From Dichomitus squalens LYAD-421 SS1 (lineage: Eukaryota > Basidiomycota > Agaricomycetes > Polyporales > Polyporaceae), in the NCBI RefSeq assembly GCF_000275845.1, contig NW_006766883.1, positions 386,182 through 450,181 of the forward strand: a stretch of DNA of 64,000 nucleotides, given 5' to 3'. Positions 12,780 through 25,033 of this stretch are shown piece by piece. Numbering within the stretch: position 1 is the stretch's first letter; each line of letters starts with the position of its first letter. The notes beneath the pieces are model-generated. The model searched no databases, was not told where the DNA came from, and saw only the letters and a program-made list of their open reading frames with translations. The position numbers and the translations under genes are program-made.

Positions 12780-13330
12780 GTGCCTGCCGACGAGCCCAGG
12801 ACGGGCGAGAGAGAAAGTTTAGCGTGCACTGCCATATATGGCGAAGCCGGCGGGGCACGTGGGATCAGGGGCAGCGCCGCGGAAGGTGAACCGTTCGCAG
12901 CAGGCGCCTCCTGCCCATCGACTGTACACTCTAGATGGCCCCTTCCCAGGCCGTCCCTCGCCTCGCCCTGGGATGGGCTATCTTCCTCCCTTGTTCTCTC
13001 ATCTGGCGCACCGCCCTTTCATCTGTATTACATTGGCTGGAGGACGTCAAGCACCACGCCCGCACATGTACTCTCGATAGGTCTACTCAACTCGGACAGC
13101 ACCGCAACCGCTCAGAGCTAGTCACCTTCTCTATTCATGTCACTCAGTAAACTCTAATGTCCTTCTACAGTACACGACGGAGCGTGCGGAGACGCGTCCT
13201 GTATATATTCTCGCCTCCAAGCTCCATATTCCGCATCAGCTTCCCCCTCCAGTTCACTGTGCCCTCACCTACCTTCAGTCTCGTCAACGCCCCTCCTTCC
13301 GACAATCGCTGAACTCAGTGTTGCACCATC
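12780..13330. promoter_or_regulatory. Divergent promoter, URB2 / small His-Cys protein
   Basis: About 550 bp with no supported coding sequence. The plus-strand half is pyrimidine-rich, as in many fungal core promoters and leaders, and holds a TATA-like element near 13202. Confidence 0.45.
13202..13209 (+). promoter_or_regulatory. TATA-like element
   Basis: TATATATT lies 122 bp upstream of the ATG at 13331 and is followed by a CT-rich stretch, the usual look of a basidiomycete TATA promoter. It fits an inducible or strongly expressed gene. Confidence 0.45.
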
Positions 13331-13870
13331 ATGACTGGATACCTTTGGTTGGTCTGGTATGAGGCACCTGCGCGGTCCGCCATCAGACACTGGACCCTCG
13401 CAGTGACCTACGAAGCAAACGATCGCGCATACGCTACTGTATACGAGGTTAGCTAACGTTATCTCTATCTACCGAAGATGTCAATCTCACGCACGTCAAA
13501 TCAGGTCGCGATCGATTCTTCCGGCCATTATCAGTCGCGGGTGACGCGCCGCGTGCACTTGACCAGCAACCATCCTTCAGGCGCGTACAGCGGCAAGATC
13601 CTCCTCGGAGAAATCAACGACAACGTCCTCTGCTCTCTTGAGCCGTACAGTGAGACCGCCGCCGAGCTTGTGAACAGTCGTAACCGCAAGCGAGGGCCCG
13701 GCGCACAGACCTGTCATGACTGGGCTATGATCATCGTGCGGAGCCTTGAGGACTCCATGCTGCTACCACAGGTGAGCCCGATGACACCGGACGTACCACC
13801 GTGAAACCTGACTCAACCTTGCTCCTAGGGGGCACTGGCCTGCGTAGAAAAATGTCCACGCATCGGCTGA
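13331..13870 (+). CDS. Small fungal protein with His...Cys-x-Asp-Trp, possible permuted papain-like fold
   Basis: Three exons (13331-13447, 13478-13771, 13829-13870) encode 150 residues. Each joins in frame with good GT/AG sites, though the first intron is only 30 nt as drawn and its acceptor may differ. The N-terminus reads LVWYEAPARSAIRHWTLAVT, with His20, and the C-terminal half has QTCHDWAMIIVRSLED, with Cys118. A His near the start of a beta strand and a later Cys beginning a helix is the order used by circularly permuted NlpC/P60, LRAT and PPPDE enzymes. That enzymatic reading is inference. No signal peptide is seen. Proteins with this kind of W/H and C-x-D-W pattern are common in mushroom genomes and lack a known role. 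Confidence 0.7.
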
Positions 13871-14856
13871 GCCGGTGATATGCACTACCCCACTTCCATC
13901 ATGTTCTGTTGTATCCGCCACGTTGCACTGTATCGCTACCATCTACGGCTCTCCACCGCTTCTCTGCACGCTCTCAGGGTTACTGTTGTAGTCTTTCCTT
14001 TGGGTTTTATGGCGTTATTATATATTGGTATACCCATGGGCAAGCTGTTGTACAACTCGACTAATGCTTCACATGGACTACCTACTGCTGATCAATATCT
14101 CTATACGCACTGTACCATTGCATTCTGTCAACTTCCCATACATGTACCTTCTTCCACTATGATATTGTCCTCGTCCTGTCTCCGTGGCAGCACAACCCGG
14201 GTAAGAGCTTGCTTGTAGCGGCAGTTCTTGGCCTGCGTCCAAGTAGACATTGTCGGAGTCAAACGCCGAACGCACAAGGCATCGTGTTGTGGCTAAGCAT
14301 CCGTCGAGAGCGATCGTCTACGCGGGTATTATGCTTTGCAGAAAGGGGGAGCGAGAGACAAAATCAAGCTGGAATGCTCTGGAGTCTGGACGGTTTAAGA
14401 AAATTGTTATGACACAAGTGCCGAAGTACGGACTCCGGAACCAATTATACGGTTGGTCCTGGGAAGACAGCAACAACCATAACCCGCGGGTCACGACGGC
14501 ATCGTAAAGTTGTGACGTGCCGTCGGCAAACTTCGAGATCATCGAATCAGAAGACAGTCCTGATTCAGCGCTGTACGTCATCTATTCCGCTCGCGAATTT
14601 CGCATTTCCTCTCCACGCACTCGCATTGCAGGTCGTTCTTGCACTTGGAGGCCTCGATTTCGTGTCTCACATAGCGTATGTCTTCAGGACAAGCAATATC
14701 TCACACAACGCCTCGATTTACCGGATACCCAATGCGTTGACCCTGGCCAGGACGTGTGGACTTCTGACTCAGCAGCGGTAACCGCTAACTTCTACTCCCG
14801 CGGGGTCGCCGTCCTCCCTTGGCTGCAGCATTCATCATTCCTCTTCTAAATCGATT
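13871..14856. other. Intergenic, no gene recognised
   Basis: Nearly 1 kb with only short scattered frames and no domain, repeat or RNA gene that I can support. The last 100 bp should carry the promoter of the RBR ligase. Confidence 0.5.
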
Positions 14857-16545
14857 ATGAGCACCGAGCCCGACAAGTACGACTTGCAAGGTTGCGCCCA
14901 GCTGCAGCAGGAAGAATGGGAGATACTCGAGGTGCGTCATCCATCATGGCCTCCGTACTTATATCGATCCTCATCTGCGTCTCCAGTCTATTCATCCAGA
15001 CTGCTTATCAAGAGACTCGTCTAGTGGCTTCATCAGACTTGAAGTGCCTGTAGAACTTGCGGAGTCGACCTGCGTCACAATACAGACCGGCCAGGTAGAC
15101 CCGGAGTCGTCATATCACCCCGGACCAAGCTGCCCCAAGGCCCTGTCGCTCGCCTCCCTTCCTCCGATACTACTGGATATCTCTTTACCACCGACCTACC
15201 CATACACGCCACCACAGATACAGACAATACGGGCCACCTACTCTTGGCTACGGTTCGATGACTCCGAGCTCCGCGATTACTTAGGAAGGAAATGGGAAAA
15301 GGGTGAAGGGGTACTCTACACTTGGGTAGAATGCATACGTAGCGGGCAGTTTCTAGACGAGCTGCAATTGACCCAGGCGGAGAATGGGCGGCGGACCATC
15401 CGGTAAGCACTTCTCAGCATTTCGATCACTTGTTTGTGCGCCTGTTGACGCGAAGCCCAGCATTCATCATCCTATGCCGGGCCTCATCAAACCCGTGCTC
15501 GAGAGCTACAATGCATCTACTCAGGCGGCGAGGTTCTCGCAGAACTCGTATGAGTGCGAAGTCTGTCTCACATCGATCAAGGGGGCACGGTGTGTAATGC
15601 TCCTCTGCGGGCACGTCTTTTGCCGATCGTGTCTCGAGGATTTCTGGAAATTATGCATCAAGGAGGGCGATGTAGGGAGGGTAGGCTGCCCAGATCCCGG
15701 CTGCGTCAAGGAGCAAAGGGAGGCAAACGAAGAGGAGGTGCGGCGTGTGGTCACCGAAGAGGAAGTCCTCCGTTGGAAGTGGCTACGCGCGAAACGAGCC
15801 GTCGAGAAGGGTATGACGACAATAGTGACTGCTTTGCGAGGCCGGGCTGAATCTATTCATAGATCCGACGGTAGTGCATTGTCCTATGGCGCAGTGCCAA
15901 ACTCCAGTCCCGCGGGCTCCCAATGTAGAAGAGGGTTCGCCGTACGAGCGTTTACGAACATGTCCGGAGTGTGGCTTTTCATTCTGTGCATACTGTAAAC
16001 ATGCATGGTACGCACATAGTCCGTGGCGCTGCGATGGACCATGACTGACCCACACTGTCTCCGCCCACAGGCATGGCCCGGTCGCTACGTGCCCCATCTC
16101 GGCCACTAAAGCGATTCTGACGGAGTATATGGCTCTACCTGAGGGGTCTGCCGAACGCAAGCAACTGGAGACACTCTATGGACGGGTGGCGTTACAGAAG
16201 CTTGTGGATCAGTACGAGCATGAAAAGAAGTTCCGCGAGTGGCTCGCGCAGCGCATGGGGACGCCCTGTCCAGGATGCGATTTGCCTGTCGAAAAAGCCT
16301 CGGGGTGCAATCACGTATGTCGAACAATCTGGACTGCTGACGCTGACGGTGGAACTAACGACCGGGGACAGATGACGTGTGTTAGGTGTCAGCAGCACTA
16401 TTGCTATCGGTGCGGAGCAAAACTGGACAAGATTCACCCGTACAAGCATTTCTCGACGCCTGGGATCAGGTGTTTCCAGAGGCTGTTCGACGAACACATC
16501 GATATCGACGAATGGCAGCCAGTAGAGGGCTTTAATGTGATATGA
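14857..16545 (+). CDS. ITT1: RWD-RING-IBR-RING E3 ubiquitin ligase (Itt1/RNF14 type)
   Basis: RBR-class ubiquitin ligase. Yeast Itt1 interacts with translation release factors and human RNF14 clears stalled ribosome-bound factors. Six exons: 14857-14931, 14987-15402, 15461-15810, 15863-16007, 16071-16314 and 16372-16545. The N-terminal RWD domain includes LPPILLDISLPPTYPYTPP, the Y-P-x-x-x-P hallmark. RING1 begins ECEVCLTSIKGARCVMLLCG and continues HVFCRSCLEDFW. The IBR has VVHCPMAQCQTPV, CPECGFSFCAYC and HAWHGPVATC. RING2 has MGTPCPGCDLPVEKASGCNH, then MTCVRCQQHYCYRCG. The catalytic Cys of RING2 should be the one in the GCNHMTC segment, which is split across the last intron. It ends in FQRLFDEHIDIDEW, a typical RNF14-like tail. 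Confidence 0.92.
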
Positions 16546-17040
16546 CGCTTGTAAAATAATGCAATGGAATGGGGACTCGATGTCATCTCAGAATTTCGCA
16601 GTCAGACGATCAAGGAGTGCGGGACAGCGGACAGTGGATAGGGGCGGGGTGGCCGAACCCACCGTAAAATTTAGAATGCGGCGGCGGATGGGGGCGGGAT
16701 ACGGGCGCCTATGATATGGGCGCCTATTGCTCGGGGAGCGGGATGGGCGGCCGGCGCCGTTTCTGGCGGATATTTCATCGACGTCGGTCTCGAGCCTCAC
16801 AACTCCCCTCTTTCATCCTCCCCTGCATTCTCTCGCCTTCCGTCTTTTTTTCTGACGACGACGAGCAGCCTCGTCTTCTCTTCTTCGAGGCTGCACGGGG
16901 CCCCCTCCTCGGATACCACTTTGTCCATACCCCCATCATCCGCATACCCCCGTGTCTCCCTACCGCCCGATCCGCTCTCGCTGCCCGCTGCTCGCTGTAT
17001 TACGCTCGCATCTATCTTCACTTTCGCACAAGATCTCGCT
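16546..17040. promoter_or_regulatory. Promoter and long leader of the KH-domain gene
   Basis: About 495 bp. The first third is the ITT1 3' region; from 16790 on the plus strand is strongly CT-rich, typical of a long fungal 5' leader. The frame stays open upstream to 16711, but that translation is low-complexity Ser/Pro/Leu and is judged untranslated. Confidence 0.45.
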
Positions 17041-20000
17041 ATGGAAATTTACACCACTTCTTTCACCTACCCTCGTCGCCTGCGGCACGCTCATTCGCCT
17101 ACCAATTCGCTCGACTTTGCGCCCCGGTCCAACGAACTTCGCCGTGCTAGCTCCTACCCAGCGATCCAGCAGCCGAACGGCCTCGATCCAACTGGTGGCG
17201 CGTCCCCGACCGACTATGATGCCCTCCAGAAGCTCGCCATGATGGCCATGAGCCTCCATGGCGTCCATATCTCCTTCACCCCAGCCGACCAGGGCCGCGC
17301 ATGGAACTTCCAAGTCTCGGGGGCCTACCCGCAGGTCATGGCAGCAAGGGGGATGCTATTGAAGGGGTGTCCGGTCCCGGTACGTTCCCCCCATCCTTTC
17401 ACCATGTCCTTGCCACTGAGCGACGCCTGCGGCAACCAGAACCGCTCGTCCATCAAGGTCACGCGCTCTGAGATCCTTGACTCGCCCTCCTCGAAGCCGA
17501 CGCTCAAGCCTGAGGTCCGTCGTCGCCTCGACGACATCGCTTCTCAGACGTACGCCCACATCGCTGTCGTCAACAGCCCGCTGTCATTGTCGACACGCAC
17601 CCTTCCCGATGGTATTACGAGTAGCGCTGGATGGACCGGCCTCGAGTCGGAGCGGGTATGCGAGCTTGTCATCACCGGAAACGGCGACTCCGTTGATCTC
17701 GCCCGTGTCCGATTGCTCGTCATGCTGGATGAGTTGGTAAGTATCCTCTCCATAACGTCATCACGTGCCCCTAATGCCGCAAGCAGAGCGGTTTGCACGC
17801 TGAGTCGTGCGAAATTGACAACACCCTGCATGCCATCATCACGGGCAGAAAGCGCAATGTACTGCAGACCATCCAGGAGGAGACCGCTACGAATATCTAT
17901 CTGCCTTCTCCCTTGCAGGGTATTTTGGGGAATGACCTCACTCAGTCACCATCGAATAGTTCGCCTACCACGACGAAGGCGAACATGAACACGATCTTCA
18001 TCACCGGAGAGTTTTTCGGGGTGCAACGCGCCCGCGACATGTTATACCAAATGTCGTTAACCAAGGTTTGTGCCTCCATGCTACTTGTGGCCGCGGACAC
18101 TGATCGCTAATCCCCATCCGCTCACGCAGAGCAAGCAACTCATCTCCAGGGACAGCGCGGTGCTCCCGCGCAAGATGGATTGGATGGTCACCGAGCGTGC
18201 CGAGGATCTCAAGATGTTGATGCACGACAACGCCACCTTCATTCAGTTCCCTCCTATCGGTAGTTCTACCAGTTTAATCACGGTTATCGGCGACAACCGA
18301 GTCAACGTTCAAAGGACCATCAGGTCCATCATGCAACTGGTGTGTTTCAACGTGTCAGAGTCACCTTGTGACTGTGGAGACTCAACCCTCTGTTATCCTA
18401 GGCTTGCCAATTCTATGTGGCCTCGCTGTGGCTGCTGCCGGCGCAATTCAACGTTCTCATGCCTTCGCAGAGCCTGAACCCTTCTCAGGTCTCGGCGATT
18501 TTGAAGCAGGTCTCCTATGCGTCCGGGGCCGAAGTAGTCTTCAAGGGCATGTGTTTTGAGATGCACGGTTTGGAGCACGAAGTTCGTCTTGCGGTTTCCA
18601 TGCTCCTTGACTTGGACATCGTTAAAGTACGTTTCGCTTCTGCTTTGTTCTCGTGGTCGATGTTAAGTTAACTTCGTGCAGACCTACCATCACGAGATTC
18701 GATTCCAGATCGAGCTCGCTAACGAGCATCGCGAATTCATCAGCGGCAAGAAGAATGGGAAGATCAACAAGATCATGCAAACTACCAACGTCAAGATCAA
18801 GTTCGAGACGTTCAACGAGCATAACTTCCTCATCGACATCGCCGGTAGCGACGCGTCTGTCTTGCAAGGTCTGACGCTCCTGCAGGAGGAGCTGCCAGCG
18901 GAGATATCTTTCCACGTTCCTGAGTCGTACCACAAGCGTATCATTGGCGTTGGCGGTCGTAGCATCCAGCGGATCATGAAGAAGTACGGTGTGTACGTCA
19001 AGTTCTCTAACGCCGAGGAGTTCGCTGCCATGGGCGGGTATAACGACAACGAGGACAACGTTATTGCTCGGACGCCGGCTAAGAATGCCATGAATCTGGA
19101 AAACCTCAAGCAGGCTGTCATGGAGCTGGTAAACCCGAAGGTAGGCGTAGGTCTGACCCGTCAATCCCGCTTCTATCTAACTTGCGTATATAGGACAAGG
19201 ACTACATCAATGAGACCGTTTCCATCCCGAGGCGGTACCACCGCACTCTGCTCGGCGAGAAGAGTATCTTCATTCACGATATCGAAGCGAAGACGAACTG
19301 TTCTGTTCGCTTCCCCGACAAGGAGACTGCATCCGACTTCGTCACCATCTTCGGACCCGAGTCGCAGGTTCAGATTGCGGCTACGATGCTCTTTGTACGT
19401 CCGTTACTTTTCGTATGATCCATCATGTGTCTTACACTAGCCTAGGATCATGTTCCATTCGAGGCGGACATGGCTGTTCCCCCTCATCCCGACCTCGGCA
19501 GGATCTGCTCATCCCCCGACTTCGTCGCTTTCGCTGAGCGCGTCAAGCGTGAGCTGCAGGTCGTCATCTCGCCCAACATCAAGACGGCTGTCTCAAATGG
19601 CACTATTCCTGATGTGCCCTCAGAGTGTTCTTTCAAGTTCAGATGTCAGCGCAGCAACAGCGACTTCCTCGTCACAGCTCGCGAGATGCTTGAGCAGTAC
19701 CTCATCGACCACAACGTTCACGTGTACCCCTCGGCCACGTCTCGCACTCACCAACGCGGAGATTCCTTCACAGACGCCTTCCCTCACTTCGATAGCAAGG
19801 TGCTCTCCACCGCAAGAACTCGTCATCAGAGTATGTTTTTTGTTAGACTTGCGCGCCGTTTCCGCTGTGCTGACATGCAATGTACCGTAGACTCCGCCGA
19901 CCTCGGCCGCCCTTCAGAGTCCATGATTGACCGTAGATTACGTCTCGCCAGCTCCTCGCCCGACGTCAAGGCTTTGTTCAACAATTCCCCGTCGTACATC

Positions 20001-20578
20001 TACCATTTGGAGGAGGAGGATGACTACGATCAGTCTAGCTACATGCCCGGCTCTTCGGGCAATGACTACTGGCAACCTATGCCTCCCATCGTAAGTCTAC
20101 GCAGCATTTCGTTGTGTGAGCTGTCATTGATGCTTTCGTCCGTAACAAGGGATCGAACATTCCTCACCGGACGCATCACACCGCTGAGGACGCTCTCAAA
20201 CGCGGATCTGATTCGCTATTAGAGGCGAAGTTGAAAGATCAGCTCACTAAGCCCCGCTCGTTGACTAATCGTGCGCAGTCCCTCGACTTGACATTCTCTC
20301 TGAGTCGTATCAACGAGGCCCCGCGTGGGTCCGGACTCTCGCGCCCCGAATCGCCCGACACATCCGTTACTGGAACTGGGACGAATGGGACGTCAAGTCC
20401 CACGTCGGCGACGGTGCCACTGTTTCCCAGCGTGTACGGCCCTCCTGGCGGTCCACGAAGCGCCGTTGCTGGTGCATCTGGCTCGGGACTCGGCCACGCC
20501 AGGGCGCGATCGAGCTTGGGAATCGACGAAGACCCCGTGGACGATGTCTCGCGGGTAATCTCTAACCTCGGCCTGTAA
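17041..20578 (+). CDS. Multi-KH-domain RNA-binding protein (bicaudal-C / Khd4-like)
   Basis: Cytoplasmic mRNA-binding protein of roughly 1,000 residues from about ten exons. The start MEIYTTSFTYPRRLRHA follows a long CT-rich leader. Repeated KH units are visible. Two keep good GXXG-type loops: FISGKKNGKINKIMQ and RIIGVGGRSIQRIMKKYG. Others are degenerate, such as IITGRKRNVLQTI and VIGDNRVNVQRTI, and TLLGEKSIFIHDIEAKTN. A disordered Ser/Pro/Gly tail closes the protein with SRVISNLGL. The layout, with one tandem pair of canonical KH domains among divergent copies, resembles bicaudal-C-like fungal proteins such as Ustilago Khd4, which controls stability of mRNAs needed for polar growth. Orthology to Khd4 is inference. 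A 60-nt in-frame stretch near 17380-17439 is probably an intron. Confidence 0.85.
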
Positions 20579-21557
20579 CGATCGCACGACATCTTACGTG
20601 CAAGAGCGCTCTATAGAAAGAAGCTTGCCAGGACGGCCGTCTCAAAAGCGCGTTGTATTCCCAGCAATGGACATCGATCGCAAGCGTGATGCTGTCTATA
20701 TATACTGAATCGTCGATATCCCTTCGATTCGTTCAGCTTGCTTCCCTACACTCCCTCTAGCTTCTCGTCCGACGTCGGCCCCAATACTTTTGTTTCTCGC
20801 TTCGCCGTTGACCGTCACGCCCATCGTTCCACCCATTCAAGCATGCCACAACTGCAAAGTCCAGTCTCACGCGCATCCCTACGTTACCAACTTCTAGCTT
20901 TCGAACCCGTTCGTCCGCTCTCTTTTCTCAAGCCTTCTTTCTCGTCTCTCCAACTATTTCCTCAGATATTCGTCTCTCATCTGTCGTACCCATTCGACTG
21001 CTGTGCCAGTTTGTCATCACGTCTCTCGTACCTACATCTCCCTGCTTGCATCTCTGTACCATAACAGCGGCAGCTAAAAGATGTGTCGATACGTTCCTCT
21101 ATCCTATCTAGCTACTAGTACGTAGGGACTGGAGCTGGTCGACCGTCCGAATTATTCGTATCCTATCATAGATCAAACGAATGCATGATCCCGCATTCGC
21201 AGACACACGCGTACCCCCCTTTGACGGTCCAATCCAAACGTCGCTCAAGGTGACTCCTCAAACCGCGAGCAGTCTGGGCCTTTCCTGGGAGAATGGCGGT
21301 CTCGGGGCCTGTTGTTCGTGTCGCCCCTAATTGGCCGCGTATGCACATCAAACCGAGCATTGTTCATAACGATAGCTTTATGTGTATGGACGAGGGTATA
21401 CTGAAATGAGCTATGCATTGATGCAGAGGGTGCGGAAGTATTGTACTACAGACTTGTGTCCATGGGCGAGGCGGAACGCGCGAGCCAAAAAAAAATGTGT
21501 ATCGTCACATCAGATACCGCACCTCAGACGGAGTCGCGCATGAAATCCCTCGCGGCC
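20579..21557. other. Intergenic between convergent KH and VMA5 genes
   Basis: Nearly 1 kb without a supported gene. The first part is the 3' region of the KH gene and contains a TATATA-type run near 20697. The 20730-21060 stretch is CT-rich on the plus strand and has an open but unconvincing frame. A run of nine A sits near 21487. Confidence 0.45.
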
Positions 21558-23222
21558 CTACAGCACGATCCATGGTATCTCAAATAGCACAAAGTCGAAG
21601 TACTCCTGCTCCAGCAGATTCGCGTACTCGCCACCGAATTCGTCTCCTTGCGCGGAGCCCCCGGACTTTCCCTTGGCTTTGTCTGGGTTTGCGCGCTGTC
21701 CGAGGTAGGTAAACTGCTGCTGCAATATCGACAGCGTCCGCTTAGTCGCCTTCGGTTCGGGCTGGACAGGTCGGTGAGTGTGCGCGCGCGATACATTGCA
21801 GTGCTCAGGCACCAACCTTGATGAAGTAGCCGGTGTAATGCGCGGGGAGACCGTACCTCAGAACGCTCTCAATGAACAACTGGATGACCTTCAGGTGGAC
21901 AAGGATCTGGAACGATTCTGAGAAGTTCGTCCGTGATAGTTGAAGAAGTTCCGTCTGGCATAAGAGGCTTTCAGCCGACGTTCCGATACGGATGACACAT
22001 TCGTGGACGTACCCAAAGCTCCTTCTCTGTCGTATCCGCAACTTGCAGGTCTTCTCTTTGTTTAGCAATCGCCTCTTCTGAGAACGTGAAATCACGGATG
22101 ATGAACCTGGTGACAGGCAGACGACAAGGTGTGCTCAGTATCAAATCCCCCAAGGCCTCTAGAGTGCTCGTACTTGTTGTCACGGCATTTCTGCGCGAAG
22201 TCATCATGTACGCGCTTAAAGATGACAACTGAAAAGAGACTGTACTCGTCATCGGAAGCGATTAGCCTAGCAGCACGGAGGTTAGCTGATTATCTGGGAG
22301 CCGAATGGGTAGACTAAACTCACGTGGAGGATCGGGGAACAACCATGGCGGTAAGGCGTTCATATTTCGTGTTCCAGTCCTTCACTAAGTTCCTGTTGAT
22401 AGCTGTCTAAACATGCTACATGTCTGGTCGACGCCAGCTGGCTGAAGAACGGGACCTACTTTGGTACAGCGATGATAAGTGTTTGAAGGTAATCCGAGTC
22501 GTTGATGAAGTGTTCCTGGTGAACGATATCCACAAGGGAGCGTACTGATAGGTTTCCCCTGAAGCGATATGAGACAAGGGTGTGTATGGTGTATATCCAT
22601 GATCACTTACGTCTTCTTCCGCTGCATCTGCGTAAGTTGACCCTTTGCAAGGTTGTAGTTGTTCAACTTACTCTTCATAACATTGTCAATGGATGTCATC
22701 TCCTATAAGCGAGTAGAACGTCTGAGCAGACGGCTGATTCATGGCGTGCAGGGTACCGGACCTTGTTCAAAACGTCGATCATCTCTCGGAGCGACCGTTG
22801 CGTTCCATAGCGTCCCTCGTTCCACGACCATCCGCGGAGAAGATATGAGTCCACAGGTTGTTCGTTGACCAGTATATGCTGCGCGAGCTTAGACGGGTCG
22901 TTGTTCAGAAGATTCCGGAGGGTGTCCACCGTCTTGGCGACGGTAGCCGTGAAGAAGGTGTCGGTCTTCGGAAGCTCCTCAGACAAACTGACAAGAGATT
23001 CGAGGGTCCCTGTCTTTATCCAATTGAATCAGTTCCATTGTTGTCACAGGGATATCTTGGATGACGATTGACCTTGAACGACGGGATGGAGAGCTGCGCG
23101 AGGTTGGACGGGAGAACGGACTTTGAGCTTCCGGTGAGTTTAGTCGTCAGCTCGTGGTGGAGGCCCTCGGCATCGCCGGTCTCAGGGATGGAGATTAGCC
23201 AGGTACTCTGATCAGAGGGCAT
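21558..23222 (-). CDS. VMA5: V-type proton ATPase subunit C (Vma5)
   Basis: Peripheral-stalk subunit joining the V1 and V0 sectors; its release drives reversible disassembly of the vacuolar pump when glucose runs out. About nine small exons join to give MPSDQSTWLISIPETGDAEG at the start, then SVDTL-type helices and LRGWSWNEGRYGTQRSL. Later blocks are SKLNNYNLAKGQLTQMQRKK, LSVRSLVDIVHQEHFI, SDYLQTLIIAVPK, YERLTAMVVPRSS and ASDDEYSLFSVVIFKRVHDD. The C-terminus has RDFTFSEEAIAKQREDLQ, LKVIQLFIESVLRYGLP and a fungal tail with a Lys-rich loop before FDFVLFEIPWIVL. These match Vma5 along its whole length. It shares a divergent promoter of about 190 bp with the sulfurtransferase gene. Confidence 0.94.
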
Positions 23223-23415
23223 CGTGCAAGCAGGCTGATAGGTGCGAACAAGAGCGAGCACAATGTCGGGGACGGCGAGAGAGCCCAGTCCGCCGGCGTC
23301 AACCACTAAGTAGCATTTGAGCCCATGATGGCATGGCAGCGTAGGGTTAGGGTCAGTCACGTACTGACTTCAACGTGTCCGACGCTTCGCCGGTAGGACG
23401 TTACCTTGTCCCCAC

Positions 23416-24763
23416 ATGTACGCTCGAGCCTTCGGTCGACATATTATCTCTTGTTCAAGCCGTGGTCCAAGATCCTATGCCACCATGTTCGGCGACCATT
23501 GCCCCCTAGTCGTTACCCCCGCTCAGCTACACAATCTCCAGGCTGAGAACAAATCCGCGTCCCAGGATCTGATCGTGCTCGACGCGTCATGGCACATGCC
23601 CACCTCCCCCCGCAAAGGCGATCAAGAGTATCTTGCTGCCCATATTCCCTCTGCGAGGTTCCTTGACATAGATCGCGTCGCGTCCCCTCACCTACTGAAC
23701 CTCGCGCATATGATGCCCGACCCCCAGACGTTTGTGGCCGCTTGCTGTAAGAAGAAGCTCATTGGAGATGGATGCTTCGTCAATATATCTGAAAGAGCTG
23801 TCCAGCAAAACTAGGCATCGCCCCTTCTACTCATGTTGTCATGTGAGTTTGCCGCATGAGATGGAGATTGGTTTGAGTATGTTGTCTAATGCGCCTTGGT
23901 CAGCTACGACTCGCATGGCGTGTTCTCTTCACCAAGGGCACTGTACATGTTCCGCACCTTTGGCCACAACAGGTCGAGCATTCTGGACGGTGGACTTCCC
24001 GGCTGGCTAGCCCACGGTGGCAACATTGAACAAGGGGAACCGAAAGTCGTTCCTCACTCGAAATACGCTGCCCCTACGCTCAACCAGGAAGCGGTGAAGG
24101 GTAATGCAATTCATTGTAACACAGGCGCGGTCTCGGCGGTTTGACAGCATTCCAGATTATGAGCAGATGGTAGCGAATGCGGAACTCGATCCTTCTCACA
24201 GCCCGGACGCGTACTATGTCCTCGACGCCCGTTCCAAAGGCCGGTAAGTCGACCATCCGGACATAAGCATTCGAAACCTCCGCGTTGGAGCTGACTTAAT
24301 ACTGCTCAGCTTCCTCGGTACTGATCCCGAACCGCGGCCTGGGCTGTCTTCAGGACACATCCCGCACTCCATTTCTCTCCCGTTCAACACTTTCCTGGAG
24401 ACCCACGCTGTGCCAGAGGACATAGCTTCCAACATTATCAACAACATATCACTCAAGCTTCTACCCACGTATACCCGCCTGCGTTCCACGCAAGGCATGC
24501 TTTTCGCTCTCGAGGAATCGCTTGGGCACGAACGTGCCAAAGAAGTCCTGGAGGGTAAGCGTCAGGTGGTCGCCAGTTGCGGGAGCGGCATGACTGCGGG
24601 AGTCATCTGGCTAGGACTCAAGTTGCTCGGTGTAGAGCGTGTCGGGATTTATGATGAAGTAAGATCTCGCCTCAATTGGAGGAGTTGCTTTACTGATTGC
24701 TTCTGTCAGTCCTGGACTGGCTATGCGATGCGACCTGGGAGCAAGATCGTCAAAGGAGAGTAG
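23416..24763 (+). CDS. TUM1: Two-domain rhodanese: mercaptopyruvate/thiosulfate sulfurtransferase (Tum1-like)
   Basis: Transfers sulfur from 3-mercaptopyruvate or thiosulfate to thiol acceptors; in yeast Tum1 feeds the Uba4-Urm1 path of tRNA thiolation. The N-terminal rhodanese domain has DLIVLDASWHMPTSPRKGD, AAHIPSARFLDID and HVVIYDSHGVFSSPRALYMF, with no catalytic Cys, as normal for domain 1. The C-terminal domain has YYVLDARSKGRFLGTDPEPR, GHIPHSISLPFNTFL and the active loop VVASCGSGMTAGVIWLGLK, whose Cys is catalytic; C-G-S-G-M-T-A is close to the C-G-S-G-V-T-A of mercaptopyruvate sulfurtransferases. Six exons were joined. The first ~24 residues (MYARAFGRHIISCSSRGPRS) look like a mitochondrial leader; an internal Met at 23485 could give a cytosolic form. 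Confidence 0.92.
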
Positions 24764-25033
24764 AAGACTACGTAGCGTAGGCATGAGATCTGATCGTGAC
24801 TGTCAATACGCCGCTACTGCCGTATCAGACTCTTCTCGTGGGGCTGTAAGGTGGGCCCCTACCTCCAGTCTGAGATATAATCATGTTCAGACTCGTACAC
24901 GCAAAGCCATCCGTGTCGTGCGGTCAAGTGTGTCTACATGTTGATTGTACAAAAGGTCCTACACGGCTGCTAACCATATCCCAATGTGCATAGAAGCGCC
25001 CTCGTTGTCTACCTCGATGAAGGCATCGCGGAT

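Noticed and set aside
16711..17040. Upstream in-frame extension of the KH protein
   Set aside because: Low-complexity Ser/Pro sequence from a CT-rich leader; conserved sequence starts at the Met at 17041.
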